64,000 nt of DNA from Pyxidicoccus parkwaysis. GTDB lineage: Bacteria; Myxococcota; Myxococcia; Myxococcales; Myxococcaceae. The stretch spans positions 8,608,001 through 8,672,000 of the forward strand of contig NZ_CP071090.1 of assembly GCF_017301735.1 (NCBI RefSeq). The letters run 5' to 3'. Under the pieces are notes generated by a model, which was not told the DNA's origin, searched no databases, and was given only the letters and a program-made list of their open reading frames with translations. Positions 26,254 through 34,775 of this stretch are shown here, in pieces. Made by a program: the position numbers and the translations under genes. Within the stretch, counting starts at the first letter, position 1; the number at the start of each line of letters is the position of its first letter.

Positions 26254-27309
26254 GTGGCCCGTTTCCGTCCCCACCACCTGCTCGCCCTCTCCGTGCTCGC
26301 CGCCGCCCCTGCGCCCGCGGCCGAGTGGGAGGGCGCGCTGAAGGGCACCGCCCGTGTGCTGGCGGACACCAACGCGTCACGTGACTTCTCCGACGCCACC
26401 ACCGGCGGGAGTGGAGGCCTGGACCAGGCCCTGAGCCTGCTCGGCTCGGCGGAGGGGCGCGCCACCTTCGAGCGCTCGCAGGTGGTGGGCCGCTACGAAT
26501 TGGGCCTGCGCAAGTACCTGGGCTTCACGGACGAGGACACGCTGGTGCAGGCCGGCGCCCTGGAGGGCTCGCTCGCGCTGGGCTCCGAGTTCGGCGTCGG
26601 ACTGGAGGGCCACGCGAAGGACAGGCGCGGCGGCTCGCGGGCGTACTCGGATTTGGGCGCGAGCGCCTTCGTCGAGTACGCACCCGACGTGCGACTGGCG
26701 CTGCGCCTGCGCGGCGGTGCGCGGCGCTTCGTGTACCGGCCGGACGCCACCGCCAACTTCGGCGGCCCCGAGGTGGGCGTTCTGGGCCGCTACCGCTTCG
26801 ACCGCCGCCACAGCCTGTCCGTCTTCGGAGAGTGGGGCTCGCGCGGCTACGGCACCCAGGCGCGGACGCGGCCGGGCACCACCGTCCCCGCTCCGGGCCT
26901 CCGCGAGGACGGCGCCCTCACCGCCGGCGCGACGTACAACTACCGGGGCCCGGTGGCGCTGGGCCTGACGTACGCCTACCAGGAGTCCACCTCCAACAGC
27001 TTCGGAGAGACGGTGCTGCGCCACCGGCTGACGGGCAACGCCGGGGTGCGCCTGCCCTGGAGGGTGACGCTGCTGGCGCAGGGCACCCTGGGCTTCAGCA
27101 GCTACCCGGACGGCATCTTCCTCTCTCCCGAAATCATCCTGGTGGAGGAGGACGAGGGGCAGAACTCCCTCTCCCTGAAGCTGGCCCGCCCCATCTCGGA
27201 GAAGGTGGACGCGGAGCTGTCCTGGGGCCTGTGGAGCACGCGGCTGCCCCGCAACAACCTCACCTACACGCGCCAGGTCTTCGGCCTGGGCTTCACCTGG
27301 CGCGACTGA
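26254..27309 (+). CDS. Outer-membrane β-barrel protein
   Basis: 351 residues starting at GTG: a short leader (HHLLALSVLAAAPAPAA) gives cleavage before EWEGALKG, then regularly alternating β-strands (VVGRYELGLRKYLGF; VGVLGRYRFDRRHSLSVFGEW; AGATYNYRGPVALGLTYAY) and a terminal aromatic-rich strand QVFGLGFTWRD, typical of barrels handled by BAM. About 14 strands can be counted by eye. It is most like generic outer-membrane porin-fold proteins that go with secreted cell-envelope systems. Neighbours are a lipoprotein and a coiled-coil protein; they may form one unit. Confidence 0.8.
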   Translation: MARFRPHHLLALSVLAAAPAPAAEWEGALKGTARVLADTNASRDFSDATTGGSGGLDQALSLLGSAEGRATFERSQVVGRYELGLRKYLGFTDEDTLVQAGALEGSLALGSEFGVGLEGHAKDRRGGSRAYSDLGASAFVEYAPDVRLALRLRGGARRFVYRPDATANFGGPEVGVLGRYRFDRRHSLSVFGEWGSRGYGTQARTRPGTTVPAPGLREDGALTAGATYNYRGPVALGLTYAYQESTSNSFGETVLRHRLTGNAGVRLPWRVTLLAQGTLGFSSYPDGIFLSPEIILVEEDEGQNSLSLKLARPISEKVDAELSWGLWSTRLPRNNLTYTRQVFGLGFTWRD

Positions 27310-27330
27310 CGCGGGGCGTCCCCGACGTCT

Positions 27331-27645
27331 TCAGTCCAGGTCGGCGATGCGCGCGTCGATGTCCTCGGCGAGGCCGGGGTGGTTCTGGGCCAGGGCGTGC
27401 TCCTTCGCCCGGCCGAACACCTCGCGGGCCTTCGCCGTCTCTCCCGCGCCGGCCCACGCGTCGCCCAGGGCCACCAGGGCGGCGGCGTACCCCGGGTCCA
27501 ACCGGACGGCGGACTCCAGGCATCGGGCGGCCTCGGCGTACTCCCGACGCTCCAGGTACAGCTTCCCCAGGGAGAAGTGGCTCATGGGGGAGTCGGGGAA
27601 GTTGGCCACCATCTTCTTGAACTGTTCCAGCCGGGCGTCGCTCAT
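27331..27645 (-). CDS. Small TPR-repeat protein
   Basis: 104 residues with about two and a half tetratricopeptide repeats (SHFSLGKLYLERREYAEAAR; AALVALGDAWAGAGETAKAR; the rest). Cytosolic, with no signal peptide. TPRs mediate protein contacts, so a partner-binding role is likely but the partner is unknown. The frame is open upstream but there it overlaps the start of rsfS; MSDARLEQF is the natural start. It lies 61 bp from the divergent rsfS gene and converges on the β-barrel gene with a 21-bp gap. Confidence 0.85.
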   Translation of the reverse strand: MSDARLEQFKKMVANFPDSPMSHFSLGKLYLERREYAEAARCLESAVRLDPGYAAALVALGDAWAGAGETAKAREVFGRAKEHALAQNHPGLAEDIDARIADLD

Positions 27646-27706
27646 GGACACCAGCAGATAGAGGACCGCTGCCGCCTTGCCAAGGGTGCGGTAGGGTGCG
27701 CCGCAC

Positions 27707-28243
27707 ATGGCCACGAAGAAGAAGACGAGCACGAAAAAGAGCGCCGGCAAGACACCGGCGAGGAAGAAGACGGCGGGCAAGGGCCCCGCGGGCAGGGCAC
27801 CGGCGAGGAAGAAGACGGCCGGCCGGGCCCCGGCGCGGAAGAAGGCGAGGCTGCCACCCGCCCCGCAGCAGAAGGCCGGCCCCGCGGAGAACCCCCAGGC
27901 GAAGGCGCTGGCCCAGCGCATCGGCCAGCTCCTGGTGGACAAGAAGGCCGTGGACGTCGTCATCCTCGACGTGCGGGGCATGACGTCCTACGCGGACTAC
28001 TTCGTCGTCGCCTCCGGCGAGAGCGACCGCCAGGTGAGCGCCATGGCGGAGAACGTCCAGGTGCAGCTCAAGACGCCGGACGAGGGCGGCCACCGTCCCA
28101 TCGGCACCGAGGGCCTGGAGACGGGCCAGTGGGTGCTGCTGGATTACGGCGAGGTGGTGGCGCACCTGTTCCTCACGGACCTGCGCGCGCACTATGACCT
28201 CGAGGGCCTCTGGGCCGATGCGGCGCGGGAGAAGGTGGCCTGA
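27707..28243 (+). CDS. rsfS: Ribosome silencing factor RsfS with Lys/Ala/Pro-rich N-terminal tail
   Basis: 178 residues. Residues about 65-178 are the RsfS/YbeB/iojap domain (ALAQRIGQLLVDKKAVDVVI; SYADYFVVASGESDRQV; WVLLDYGEVVAHLFL), which binds uL14 and blocks 50S-30S joining in stationary phase. The first 55-60 residues are an unusual basic tail with repeated ARKKTAG and GKTPARKK units, like histone H1/KKT-rich tails, about half as long as the domain itself. Its stop codon overlaps the apparent CTG start of rlmH (CTGA), a coupled pair as in many bacteria. Confidence 0.92.
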   Translation: MATKKKTSTKKSAGKTPARKKTAGKGPAGRAPARKKTAGRAPARKKARLPPAPQQKAGPAENPQAKALAQRIGQLLVDKKAVDVVILDVRGMTSYADYFVVASGESDRQVSAMAENVQVQLKTPDEGGHRPIGTEGLETGQWVLLDYGEVVAHLFLTDLRAHYDLEGLWADAAREKVA

Positions 28244-28704
28244 AAGTCAGGCTCCTCTCCATTGGCAAGGACCGCTCGGGCTTGTACGAGCCCGCGGTCC
28301 AGGAGTACGCCAAGCGTCTGGGGCACTACACCCGCTTCGAGCTGATGGAGCTGCCCGAGGCGAGCGGCAAGAAGCTCAAGCCGGGCGAGGCGAAGGCCGC
28401 GGAGGCCGACGCGATTCTCGCGAAGCGCAAGCCGCAGGACTGGCTGGTGGCGCTGGACGAGCGCGGCTCGCTGCTCGACTCGGTGGAGCTGAGCCGCTAC
28501 GTCGCCAAGGCGCAGACGGGCGCGAAGGATTTGCTCTTCATCATCGGCGGCGACGAGGGGCTGGATTCGCGGGTGCGCGACGCGGCGAACCTCACGCTGT
28601 CCTTGTCGAAGATGACACTGCCGCACCGGCTGGCGCGGGTGGTGCTCATCGAGCAGCTCTACCGCGCCTTCACCATCCTCAAGGGTGAGCCCTACCACAA
28701 GTAG
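28240..28704 (+). CDS. rlmH: 23S rRNA (pseudouridine1915-N3)-methyltransferase RlmH (CTG start)
   Basis: 154 residues if started at the CTG at 28240, matching the family length of about 155. The beginning LKVRLLSIGKDRSGLYEPAV aligns with the conserved first strand and P-loop-like turn of RlmH, and LLFIIGGDEGLD plus LSLSKMTLPHRLARVVLIEQ (read in parts) are the SPOUT-knot signatures. The next available start (TTG at 28282) would delete the first β-strand. CTG overlaps the TGA of rsfS in CTGA, preceded by a GGGAGAAGG-like ribosome site within rsfS. It methylates Ψ1915 in helix 69 of mature 70S ribosomes. Confidence 0.92.
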   Translation: MKVRLLSIGKDRSGLYEPAVQEYAKRLGHYTRFELMELPEASGKKLKPGEAKAAEADAILAKRKPQDWLVALDERGSLLDSVELSRYVAKAQTGAKDLLFIIGGDEGLDSRVRDAANLTLSLSKMTLPHRLARVVLIEQLYRAFTILKGEPYHK

Positions 28705-28707
28705 GCA

Positions 28708-28740
28708 GACGGGCAGGCTCGGGGTCCGGGCCTGCCCGTC
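28708..28740 (+). terminator. Terminator-like hairpin after rlmH
   Basis: Perfect 11-bp stem GACGGGCAGGC / GCCTGCCCGTC with an 11-nt loop, 4 bp after the rlmH stop. No U-run follows, so efficiency is uncertain. Confidence 0.6.
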
Positions 28741-28774
28741 AGGGCGCATTCCAGCGTGGCGTCTGCGGGCTCAT

Positions 28775-29926
28775 ATGAGCACCGCCGCGACCCCTTCTTC
28801 TTCCTCCGCGCCCACGGCGCACGTCCGCGTCATCGCCTCGCCCCAGTCGTGGGTGGAAGGTGAGGCGGTGCGACAACTCGAAGCCATGGCGCGCCTGCCC
28901 GGCATGCGAATGGCGGTGGGACTTCCGGACCTGCACCCCGGCAAGGGCGCACCGGTGGGCGCCGCCTTCACCTCCGAGGGCTTCCTCTATCCCTATCTCG
29001 TCGGCAACGACATCGGCTGCGGCATGGGGCTCTTCGACGTGGACCTGCCCGTGCGAAAGGCGAAGCCGGAGCGCTGGGCGTCGAAGCTGGATTTGGAGGG
29101 GCCGTGGAGCGGGGACGCGGACGGCTTCCTCGCGGAGCATGACGTGAAGCCCGCGGGCTTCGAGGCGGCGCTGGGCACGGTGGGCGGCGGCAATCACTTC
29201 GCGGAAGTGCAGCGGGTGGACGCGGTGCATGACGTGGCCGTTTTCGCGGCGTTGGGCCTGGCGGCGGACCGGTTGCTGTTGCTGGTGCACTCGGGCTCGC
29301 GCGGGCTGGGTGAGGCGATTCTCCGGGCCCACGTGGACCGTCACGCGGCGGGCGGGTTGGTGGAGGACTCGGCGGAGGCGCGGACGTACCTGACACGGCA
29401 TGACCACGCGGTGGCGTGGGGCCGGGCCAACCGGGCGCTGGTGGCGCGGCGGATGCTGGACGGAATTGGCGCGGTGGGGCGGCGGGTGCTGGATGTCTGC
29501 CACAACAGCGTCACCCCGCTGAAGGTGGACGGGCGCAAGCAGTGGCTGCACCGCAAGGGCGCGGCCCCGCACGACGAGGGCCCGGTGGTGATTCCCGGCA
29601 GCCGCGGCGCGCTGAGCTACCTGGTGATGCCGGTGGGCGACGGGACGGGCAGCGCGCACAGCCTGGCGCACGGCGCCGGCCGCAAGTGGACGCGCACCGC
29701 CGCCCGAGAGCGCATCCGCGAGCGCTTCACCGCGGAGTCCCTCACGCGCACGTCCTTCAAGAGCCACGTGGTGTGTGAGAACAAGGACCTCCTCTTCGAG
29801 GAGGCGCCGCCCGCGTACAAGCCCATCGACCGGGTGGTGACGGATTTGGTGGAGGCCGGGCTGGTGCGGGTGGTGGCCACGCTGGCGCCTGTACTGACGT
29901 ACAAGACGCGCGCGAAGGTGGAGTAG
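28775..29926 (+). CDS. RtcB-like RNA ligase (short, release-factor-H-coupled type)
   Basis: 383 residues, shorter than classical RtcB (about 480) and close to the RtcB2/'RctB coupled to release factor H' type. Metal and nucleotide motifs in order: PDLHPGKGAPVGAAF, GNDIGCGM, VGGGNHFAEV, HSGSRGLG, CHNSV, IPGSRGALSYLV and AHGAGRKWTR; the His in HGAGR is the guanylylated residue in the family. GTP/Mn-dependent ligation of 2',3'-cyclic phosphate or 3'-phosphate to 5'-OH RNA ends is expected. No prfH gene is next door, so the role (tRNA or rRNA repair) is inferred. ATG chosen; the frame also continues 90 bp upstream. Confidence 0.88.
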   Translation: MSTAATPSSSSAPTAHVRVIASPQSWVEGEAVRQLEAMARLPGMRMAVGLPDLHPGKGAPVGAAFTSEGFLYPYLVGNDIGCGMGLFDVDLPVRKAKPERWASKLDLEGPWSGDADGFLAEHDVKPAGFEAALGTVGGGNHFAEVQRVDAVHDVAVFAALGLAADRLLLLVHSGSRGLGEAILRAHVDRHAAGGLVEDSAEARTYLTRHDHAVAWGRANRALVARRMLDGIGAVGRRVLDVCHNSVTPLKVDGRKQWLHRKGAAPHDEGPVVIPGSRGALSYLVMPVGDGTGSAHSLAHGAGRKWTRTAARERIRERFTAESLTRTSFKSHVVCENKDLLFEEAPPAYKPIDRVVTDLVEAGLVRVVATLAPVLTYKTRAKVE

Positions 29927-29947
29927 CCCGCCTCCCTCCAGCCCAGG

Positions 29948-30757
29948 ATGCCTCCGATGCAACCCTTCGTCGAGCCCGACTCCCCACGAGTGGCTGCCGC
30001 CATGGAGGAGAACATGGCGGACCACATGACGTACCTCGCGCGCCGGCACCCCGGGGCCACGGTGCGGGACGAGCCCGGGCTGCTGCTCGTCGACTCCAGC
30101 CTTCCCACCAACACGTTCAACGTGGTGTGCCGCGCCCGGCTCCGGCCCGGGGACGCGGACGCGCGCATCGCCGCCGCCGTGGCGCACTTCCGCGCGCAGT
30201 CCCGGCCCTTCGCGTGGTGGGTGGGACCGGACGCCCTGCCGGAGGACCTGGAGGCGCGCCTGACGGCCCATGGGCTGACGTGCGCCGAGGGCGAGACGGG
30301 CATGGCCGCGGACCTGTCGCGACTGCCGGCCCTCGCGCTGCCCGCGGGACTCAGCCTCCGCCGCGTCCGCACGACGCGGGAATTGGACGACTTCGCCCAC
30401 GTCGTCGCCCGCAACTGGGAGCCGATGGACCGGAATGTCCTGGCCTTCTATGCCGCGACGGCGGCCTGGGCGCTGGCGCCGGACTGTCCGGCGCGCTTCT
30501 ACGTGGGCTACCTGGACGGCGCGCCCGTCGCGTCCAGCGAGTGTCACCTGGCGCATGGGGTGGCGGGGCTCTACTCGGTGGCCACGGTGAAGGAGGCCCG
30601 GCGGCGGGGCATCGGCACCGCGCTCACGCTGGCGCCGCTGCTGGAAGCCCGGGAGGCCGGCTACCGGACAGCCACCCTCCAGGCCTCGGCGGACGGCCAG
30701 GGTGTCTACGCCCGGCTGGGCTTCCAGCCCCGGGGCAGCTTCCGCGAGTACCAATGA
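29948..30757 (+). CDS. GNAT family N-acetyltransferase
   Basis: 269 residues. The C-terminal 100 residues are a standard GNAT domain: VAGLYSVATVKEARRRGIG followed by TALTLAPL provides the (R/Q)xxGxG/A acetyl-CoA loop (RRRGIGTA), and VYARLGFQPRG the final strand. The N-terminal half, about 130 residues, is a second, degenerate GNAT-like or lid domain (FAWWVGPDALPEDLEARLTA). Substrate unknown. Starts ATG at 29948 or 29957. A terminator follows. Confidence 0.85.
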   Translation: MPPMQPFVEPDSPRVAAAMEENMADHMTYLARRHPGATVRDEPGLLLVDSSLPTNTFNVVCRARLRPGDADARIAAAVAHFRAQSRPFAWWVGPDALPEDLEARLTAHGLTCAEGETGMAADLSRLPALALPAGLSLRRVRTTRELDDFAHVVARNWEPMDRNVLAFYAATAAWALAPDCPARFYVGYLDGAPVASSECHLAHGVAGLYSVATVKEARRRGIGTALTLAPLLEAREAGYRTATLQASADGQGVYARLGFQPRGSFREYQ

Positions 30758-30784
30758 GCCCGGGCTTCCTCCCCTGAGGGAGCG

Positions 30785-30820
30785 GCCCGGCCTCCCGAGC
30801 GGCGAGGCGGGGCGCTTTTT
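30785..30820 (+). terminator. Intrinsic terminator after the GNAT gene
   Basis: GCCCGGCCTC pairs with GAGGCGGGGC (one mismatch in ten) around a 9-nt loop, followed directly by GCTTTTT. It isolates the GNAT gene from gpmI. Confidence 0.8.
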
Positions 30821-30859
30821 GTCCTCTCCGCCCGCCGCCCCCATGGTTAGGGTTCGGGC

Positions 30860-32401
30860 ATGACTCCCGCGCACAAGGTCCTGCTCTGCATCCTGGACGG
30901 CTGGGGCATCCGCCAGGAGCGAGATGCGAACGCCATCCTCCTGGCCGGCACGCCCCACCTCGACAAGCTGGCGAGCCCCTACCCCTTCACCGAGCTCCAG
31001 ACGGCCGGCCTGGCCGTGGGCCTGCCCGAGGGGCAGATGGGCAACTCGGAGGTGGGCCACACCAACATCGGCGCCGGCCGAATCGTCTACCAGGACCTGG
31101 TGCGCATCAACCGCGCCGCCGAGTCCGGTGAGCTCGGGCAGAACCCCGTGCTGCGCGCGGCCATGGACGGCGTGAAGGCGGACGGCAAGGCGCTGCACCT
31201 GCTCGGGCTGGTGTCGCCGGGTGGCGTGCACTCGTCCATGGAGCACCTGTACGCGCTCCTGCGCGCCGCGCGCGAGCGGGGCGTCCCGCACGTCTACGTG
31301 CATGCATTCCTGGACGGCCGCGACACGCCGCCGCAGAGCGCGCTCGGCTACGTGGAGGAGCTGGAGCGCTTCCTCCACGAGACGCACGCGGGCCGCATCG
31401 CCACGGTGAGCGGGCGCTACTACGCCATGGACCGCGACAAGCGGTGGGACCGCGTGCACCTCGCCTACGAGGCGCTGGTGTTCGGCCGTGGCCCCAAGGC
31501 GCCGGACGCGCTCTCCGCCATCCGTGCGTCCTACGCGGAGAAGGTGACGGACGAGTTCGTGAAGCCCACGGTGCTCGCCAGCGGCGACGGCACGCCGGTG
31601 GGCCGCATCCAGGACGGCGACACGGTGTTGTTCTTCAACTTCCGCGCGGACCGGGCGCGGGAGCTGACGAAGGCGCTCGCGTACCCGGACTTCAAGGAGT
31701 TCGACCGGGGCGGGCTGCGGCTGGGGCGCTACGTGTGCATGACCCAGTACGACGAGACCTTCGACCTGCCCGTGGCCTTCGCGCCGGACCAGCCGCAGGA
31801 CATCTTCCCGGAGCTGCTGTCGCAGAAGGGCCTGCGCCAGCTGCGCACGGCGGAGACGGAGAAGTACGCGCACGTGACGTTCTTCTTCAACGGCGGCCGC
31901 GAGGTCGTCTACCCGGGCGAGGACCGGCACCTCGTCCCGAGCCCGCGCGACGTGAAGACGTATGACTTGAAGCCGGAGATGTCCGCGCGCGAGGTGACGG
32001 CGGAACTGGTGCGACGGCTCGACTCGGGCGCGTATGACTTCGCGCTCGTCAACTTCGCCAACCCGGACATGGTGGGCCACAGCGGCCAGCTGGAAGCGAC
32101 GATGCAGGCGGTGCGCGTGGTGGACGAATGCCTGGGCGTGCTGGGCAAGGCGTGCGAGCGCAACGGCTGGGTGATGGCCATCTCCGCGGACCACGGCAAC
32201 TGCGAGCAGATGGTGGACCCGCAGACGGGCGAGCCGCACACCGCGCACACGCTCAACCCGGTGCCCTTCCACCTCATCCATCCGGACTTCCGCGGGCAGA
32301 AGCTGCGCCCCGGCATCCTCGCGGACATCGCGCCCACGCTGTGCAAGGTGATGGGGCTGCCGCAGTCGAAGGAGATGAACCGGATGGGGCTGTTCCCTTG
32401 A
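30860..32401 (+). CDS. gpmI: 2,3-bisphosphoglycerate-independent phosphoglycerate mutase
   Basis: 513 residues, the usual length. ILDGWG at residues 11-16 gives the first metal ligand, and MGNSEVGHTNIGAGR holds the phosphoryl-accepting Ser63. Further metal motifs are present: FLDGRDTPP, RADRARE, NFANPDMVGHSG and ADHGNCE near the C-terminus. It interconverts 3- and 2-phosphoglycerate in glycolysis and gluconeogenesis with two Mn ions. The ComF-type gene follows after 13 bp. Confidence 0.97.
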   Translation: MTPAHKVLLCILDGWGIRQERDANAILLAGTPHLDKLASPYPFTELQTAGLAVGLPEGQMGNSEVGHTNIGAGRIVYQDLVRINRAAESGELGQNPVLRAAMDGVKADGKALHLLGLVSPGGVHSSMEHLYALLRAARERGVPHVYVHAFLDGRDTPPQSALGYVEELERFLHETHAGRIATVSGRYYAMDRDKRWDRVHLAYEALVFGRGPKAPDALSAIRASYAEKVTDEFVKPTVLASGDGTPVGRIQDGDTVLFFNFRADRARELTKALAYPDFKEFDRGGLRLGRYVCMTQYDETFDLPVAFAPDQPQDIFPELLSQKGLRQLRTAETEKYAHVTFFFNGGREVVYPGEDRHLVPSPRDVKTYDLKPEMSAREVTAELVRRLDSGAYDFALVNFANPDMVGHSGQLEATMQAVRVVDECLGVLGKACERNGWVMAISADHGNCEQMVDPQTGEPHTAHTLNPVPFHLIHPDFRGQKLRPGILADIAPTLCKVMGLPQSKEMNRMGLFP

Positions 32402-32414
32402 GCAGCCCGGAGCC

Positions 32415-33122
32415 GTGCCGGTGCTGAAGGCGCTGCTGGATTTGCTCTACCCACCTTCGTGCATCGCCTGCGCGAAGGTGCTGCCGGGCCCCGGCGCGTT
32501 CTTCTGCGAGACGTGTGACACCGCGCTGGAGCGACTGCCGCCCGCGTGCTGCCGCACCTGCGCGGAGCCCGGCACGTTTCCCGGCGGCGCATGTCCCCGG
32601 TGCCGCGCGGCGCCGCCTCCGTTCTCCCGCGCGTGGGCGCCGTTTGCCCATGAAGGGCCCATGGCGCGGGCCATCCACCGGTTCAAGTACGAGGACCATC
32701 CGGAATTGGCCGCGCCGCTGGGTGAGTTGCTCGCGGCCGAGGCCCGCAGCTTCCTGGGCCGTGCGCCCGAGTTCCTGGTGGCCTTGCCGCTGCACACGCG
32801 CCGCTACCACGCGCGCAAGTACGACCAGGCGCAGTTGCTCGCGGGAGCACTGGCGAAGGCCACGGGCCGCGAGGCGCCGATGGGCTGGCTTACGCGCACC
32901 CGCGAGACACAGCGGCAGGTGGGGCTGAGTGAGGCGGAGCGCGCGAGCAACGTGGCGGAGGCCTTCACCGCGTCCTCCACCGTGAAGGGCCGTGAGGTGC
33001 TGCTGGTGGACGACGTCTTCACCACCGGGTCCACTGCTCGCGCCGCCGCGTCCGCGCTTTGTGAAGCCGGCGCTGTGCGCGTCGAGGTGTTGACGGTGGC
33101 GCGAGCCTTCACCCTCACGTGA
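32415..33122 (+). CDS. ComF family phosphoribosyltransferase-like protein
   Basis: 235 residues. N-terminal double zinc-ribbon: CIAC, CETC, CRTC and CPRC. Then a phosphoribosyltransferase-type domain with PRPP loop VLLVDDVFTTGSTARA near residue 195. ComF proteins take part in DNA uptake and recombination in competent bacteria; their reaction is unknown. Start: GTG at 32415, with GGAG only 2 nt away, or the GTG at 32421, which has better spacing. The final codons lie in the first unit of a 76-bp tandem repeat, so the sequence after the stop repeats the gene's own 3' end. Confidence 0.88.
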   Translation: MPVLKALLDLLYPPSCIACAKVLPGPGAFFCETCDTALERLPPACCRTCAEPGTFPGGACPRCRAAPPPFSRAWAPFAHEGPMARAIHRFKYEDHPELAAPLGELLAAEARSFLGRAPEFLVALPLHTRRYHARKYDQAQLLAGALAKATGREAPMGWLTRTRETQRQVGLSEAERASNVAEAFTASSTVKGREVLLVDDVFTTGSTARAAASALCEAGAVRVEVLTVARAFTLT

Positions 33123-33283
33123 CACAGGGCGGAGGAGACGCTCTGCCACCTTCCGTCCAGAGGTGTTGACGGTGGCGCGAGCCTTCACCCTCACGTGACA
33201 CAGGGCGGAGGAGACGCTCTGCCACCTTCCGTCCAGAGATGCTGACGGTGCCACGAGCCTTCACACTCGCGTGATGCAGGGCG
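33084..33283. repeat. 76-bp tandem repeat covering the 3' end of the ComF-type gene
   Basis: Unit 1 (33084-33159) and unit 2 (33160-33235) are identical over 76 bp; unit 3 (33236 to about 33283) is partial with several substitutions. Unit 1 includes the last 13 codons and stop of the gene. The rest of the 381-bp gap to the next gene (33284-33503) shows no supported gene. Confidence 0.95.
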
Positions 33284-33503
33284 GCAACGCGCCCTGCGCC
33301 CTGCCAGGTCATTCCCTCCTGGGTTGCGCGCCGAGCCACCCGGGCAATTCCTCTCTGGCATTACTCGCAGTTCATGGAGGTCCTGCTTTACCCACTTCCG
33401 TACTTGCCACCGACGTGCTCTTGCAATCGCTGCCGTGGGAGGTCGTCCCGCGCGTCGCACGGGCGGCCTCCACGGCTCTCCTCTTCGTGAATGGAGTCGC
33501 GTG

Positions 33504-34775
33504 ATGAAGACGTCGCTATGGAGCATGTTCGGTCTCGCGGGTGTCGTGACGGCCCTGGGCACCCCACTTCCCGCTTCGGCGCAGGTGCCTTCGCCCGCCT
33601 GGGTGAAGCAGCTCGGGTCGAACCTGGATGAGCTGCCCCAGGCCGTGGCTGTCTCGGGTAGCAGCGTCTACGTGGTGGGCAACACCACGGGCCAGCTCGG
33701 GCCGGAGCCGAAGGCGGGGGGCCAGGACGTCTTCATCGCGAAGTACGACACCGCCGGCGCGGTGCAGTGGGTGCATCAGCTCGGCACCAGCGAGAACGAC
33801 CGCGCCACGGCGGTGGCCACCGACGCGGACGGCAACGTGTACGTGGTGGGCCACACCTTTGGCGGCTTCGACTTCTATGTGAATGCGGGCGGCCTCGACT
33901 TCTTCGTCACGAAGTACGACGCGCAGGGCAACCAACTGTGGCTGAACCAGCGCGGCACCATGATGGATGACTTCGCCACGGGCGTGGCCGTGGGCACGGA
34001 CGACACCCTCTACGTCGCGGGCTACACCGGGGGCAGCTTCGCGAGCGGTGGCAATCCCAACAACTACGACGTGGTGGTGGCCCTGTACGACACGGCCGGC
34101 AACCCCTACTGGCTGCAGCAGTACGGCTCCAGCGTGAGCGACGTGGCCCAGGGAATCGCGGTGACGCCGAGCCACGAAGTCTATGTGACGGGCCACACCT
34201 TCGGCAGCATGGACGGGACCACCACCCCGGTGGGCACCGACATCTTCCTGATGCGGCTGGACATCCTCGGCGTCCAGCAGTGGGTACGCCAGGTGGGCGC
34301 GTCCGACCAGGACTACGCAACCAGCGTGGCCGTGAGCCCGGACGGTGGCGTGTACCTGGCCGGCTACACCTTCGGCACGCTGGACGGGAATCCCCAGGCA
34401 GGCACCTATGACGCGCTGCTCGCGCGCTATGACAACCAGGGCAACCGCGAGTGGAGCCGCCAGTTCGGCAACGCGGAGCCCGACTACGCCCAGGGCCTCG
34501 CGGTGGCCGCGGACGGCACCGTGCAGGTGGCGGGCTACACCTACCGCTCGTTGGACGGGAGCCCTGCTTCCGGCATGAGCGACGCCTTCCTCGTGCGGTA
34601 TGACGCCCTGGGTAACAAGCTCGGGACGCGCGTGGTGGGAACCTCTCTTCCGGACGTCGCGCGCGGCGTGGCCGTGGATGCCAACGGCAACGCGTACGTG
34701 ACGGGCTACACGTTTGGCGCCCTCGGCGGAAACACCCACGTGGGCGGGTACGACGCGTTCCTCATCCGGTTCTGA
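33504..34775 (+). CDS. Secreted SBBP-type β-propeller protein
   Basis: 423 residues. Signal peptide ending ASA|QV (about residue 27), then seven or so 55-residue repeats built on D-x-F-x-x-KYD-x-x-G-N...W...Q-x-G-T...D-x-A-x-x-VAV-x-x-x-G-x-x-YV-x-G-x-T. Repeats of this kind (SBBP) form β-propellers in secreted or surface proteins of myxobacteria and relatives. There is no catalytic motif. The start ATG has GGAG 7 nt upstream. It ends about 200 bp before the chemosensory operon and appears independent. Confidence 0.88.
   Translation: MKTSLWSMFGLAGVVTALGTPLPASAQVPSPAWVKQLGSNLDELPQAVAVSGSSVYVVGNTTGQLGPEPKAGGQDVFIAKYDTAGAVQWVHQLGTSENDRATAVATDADGNVYVVGHTFGGFDFYVNAGGLDFFVTKYDAQGNQLWLNQRGTMMDDFATGVAVGTDDTLYVAGYTGGSFASGGNPNNYDVVVALYDTAGNPYWLQQYGSSVSDVAQGIAVTPSHEVYVTGHTFGSMDGTTTPVGTDIFLMRLDILGVQQWVRQVGASDQDYATSVAVSPDGGVYLAGYTFGTLDGNPQAGTYDALLARYDNQGNREWSRQFGNAEPDYAQGLAVAADGTVQVAGYTYRSLDGSPASGMSDAFLVRYDALGNKLGTRVVGTSLPDVARGVAVDANGNAYVTGYTFGALGGNTHVGGYDAFLIRF

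Noticed and set aside
28739..32281. Antisense open frame of 1180 codons
   Set aside because: It lies opposite the RtcB-like, GNAT and gpmI genes, is Arg/His/Gly-rich and has no motifs; such mirror frames are a by-product of strong GC3 bias.
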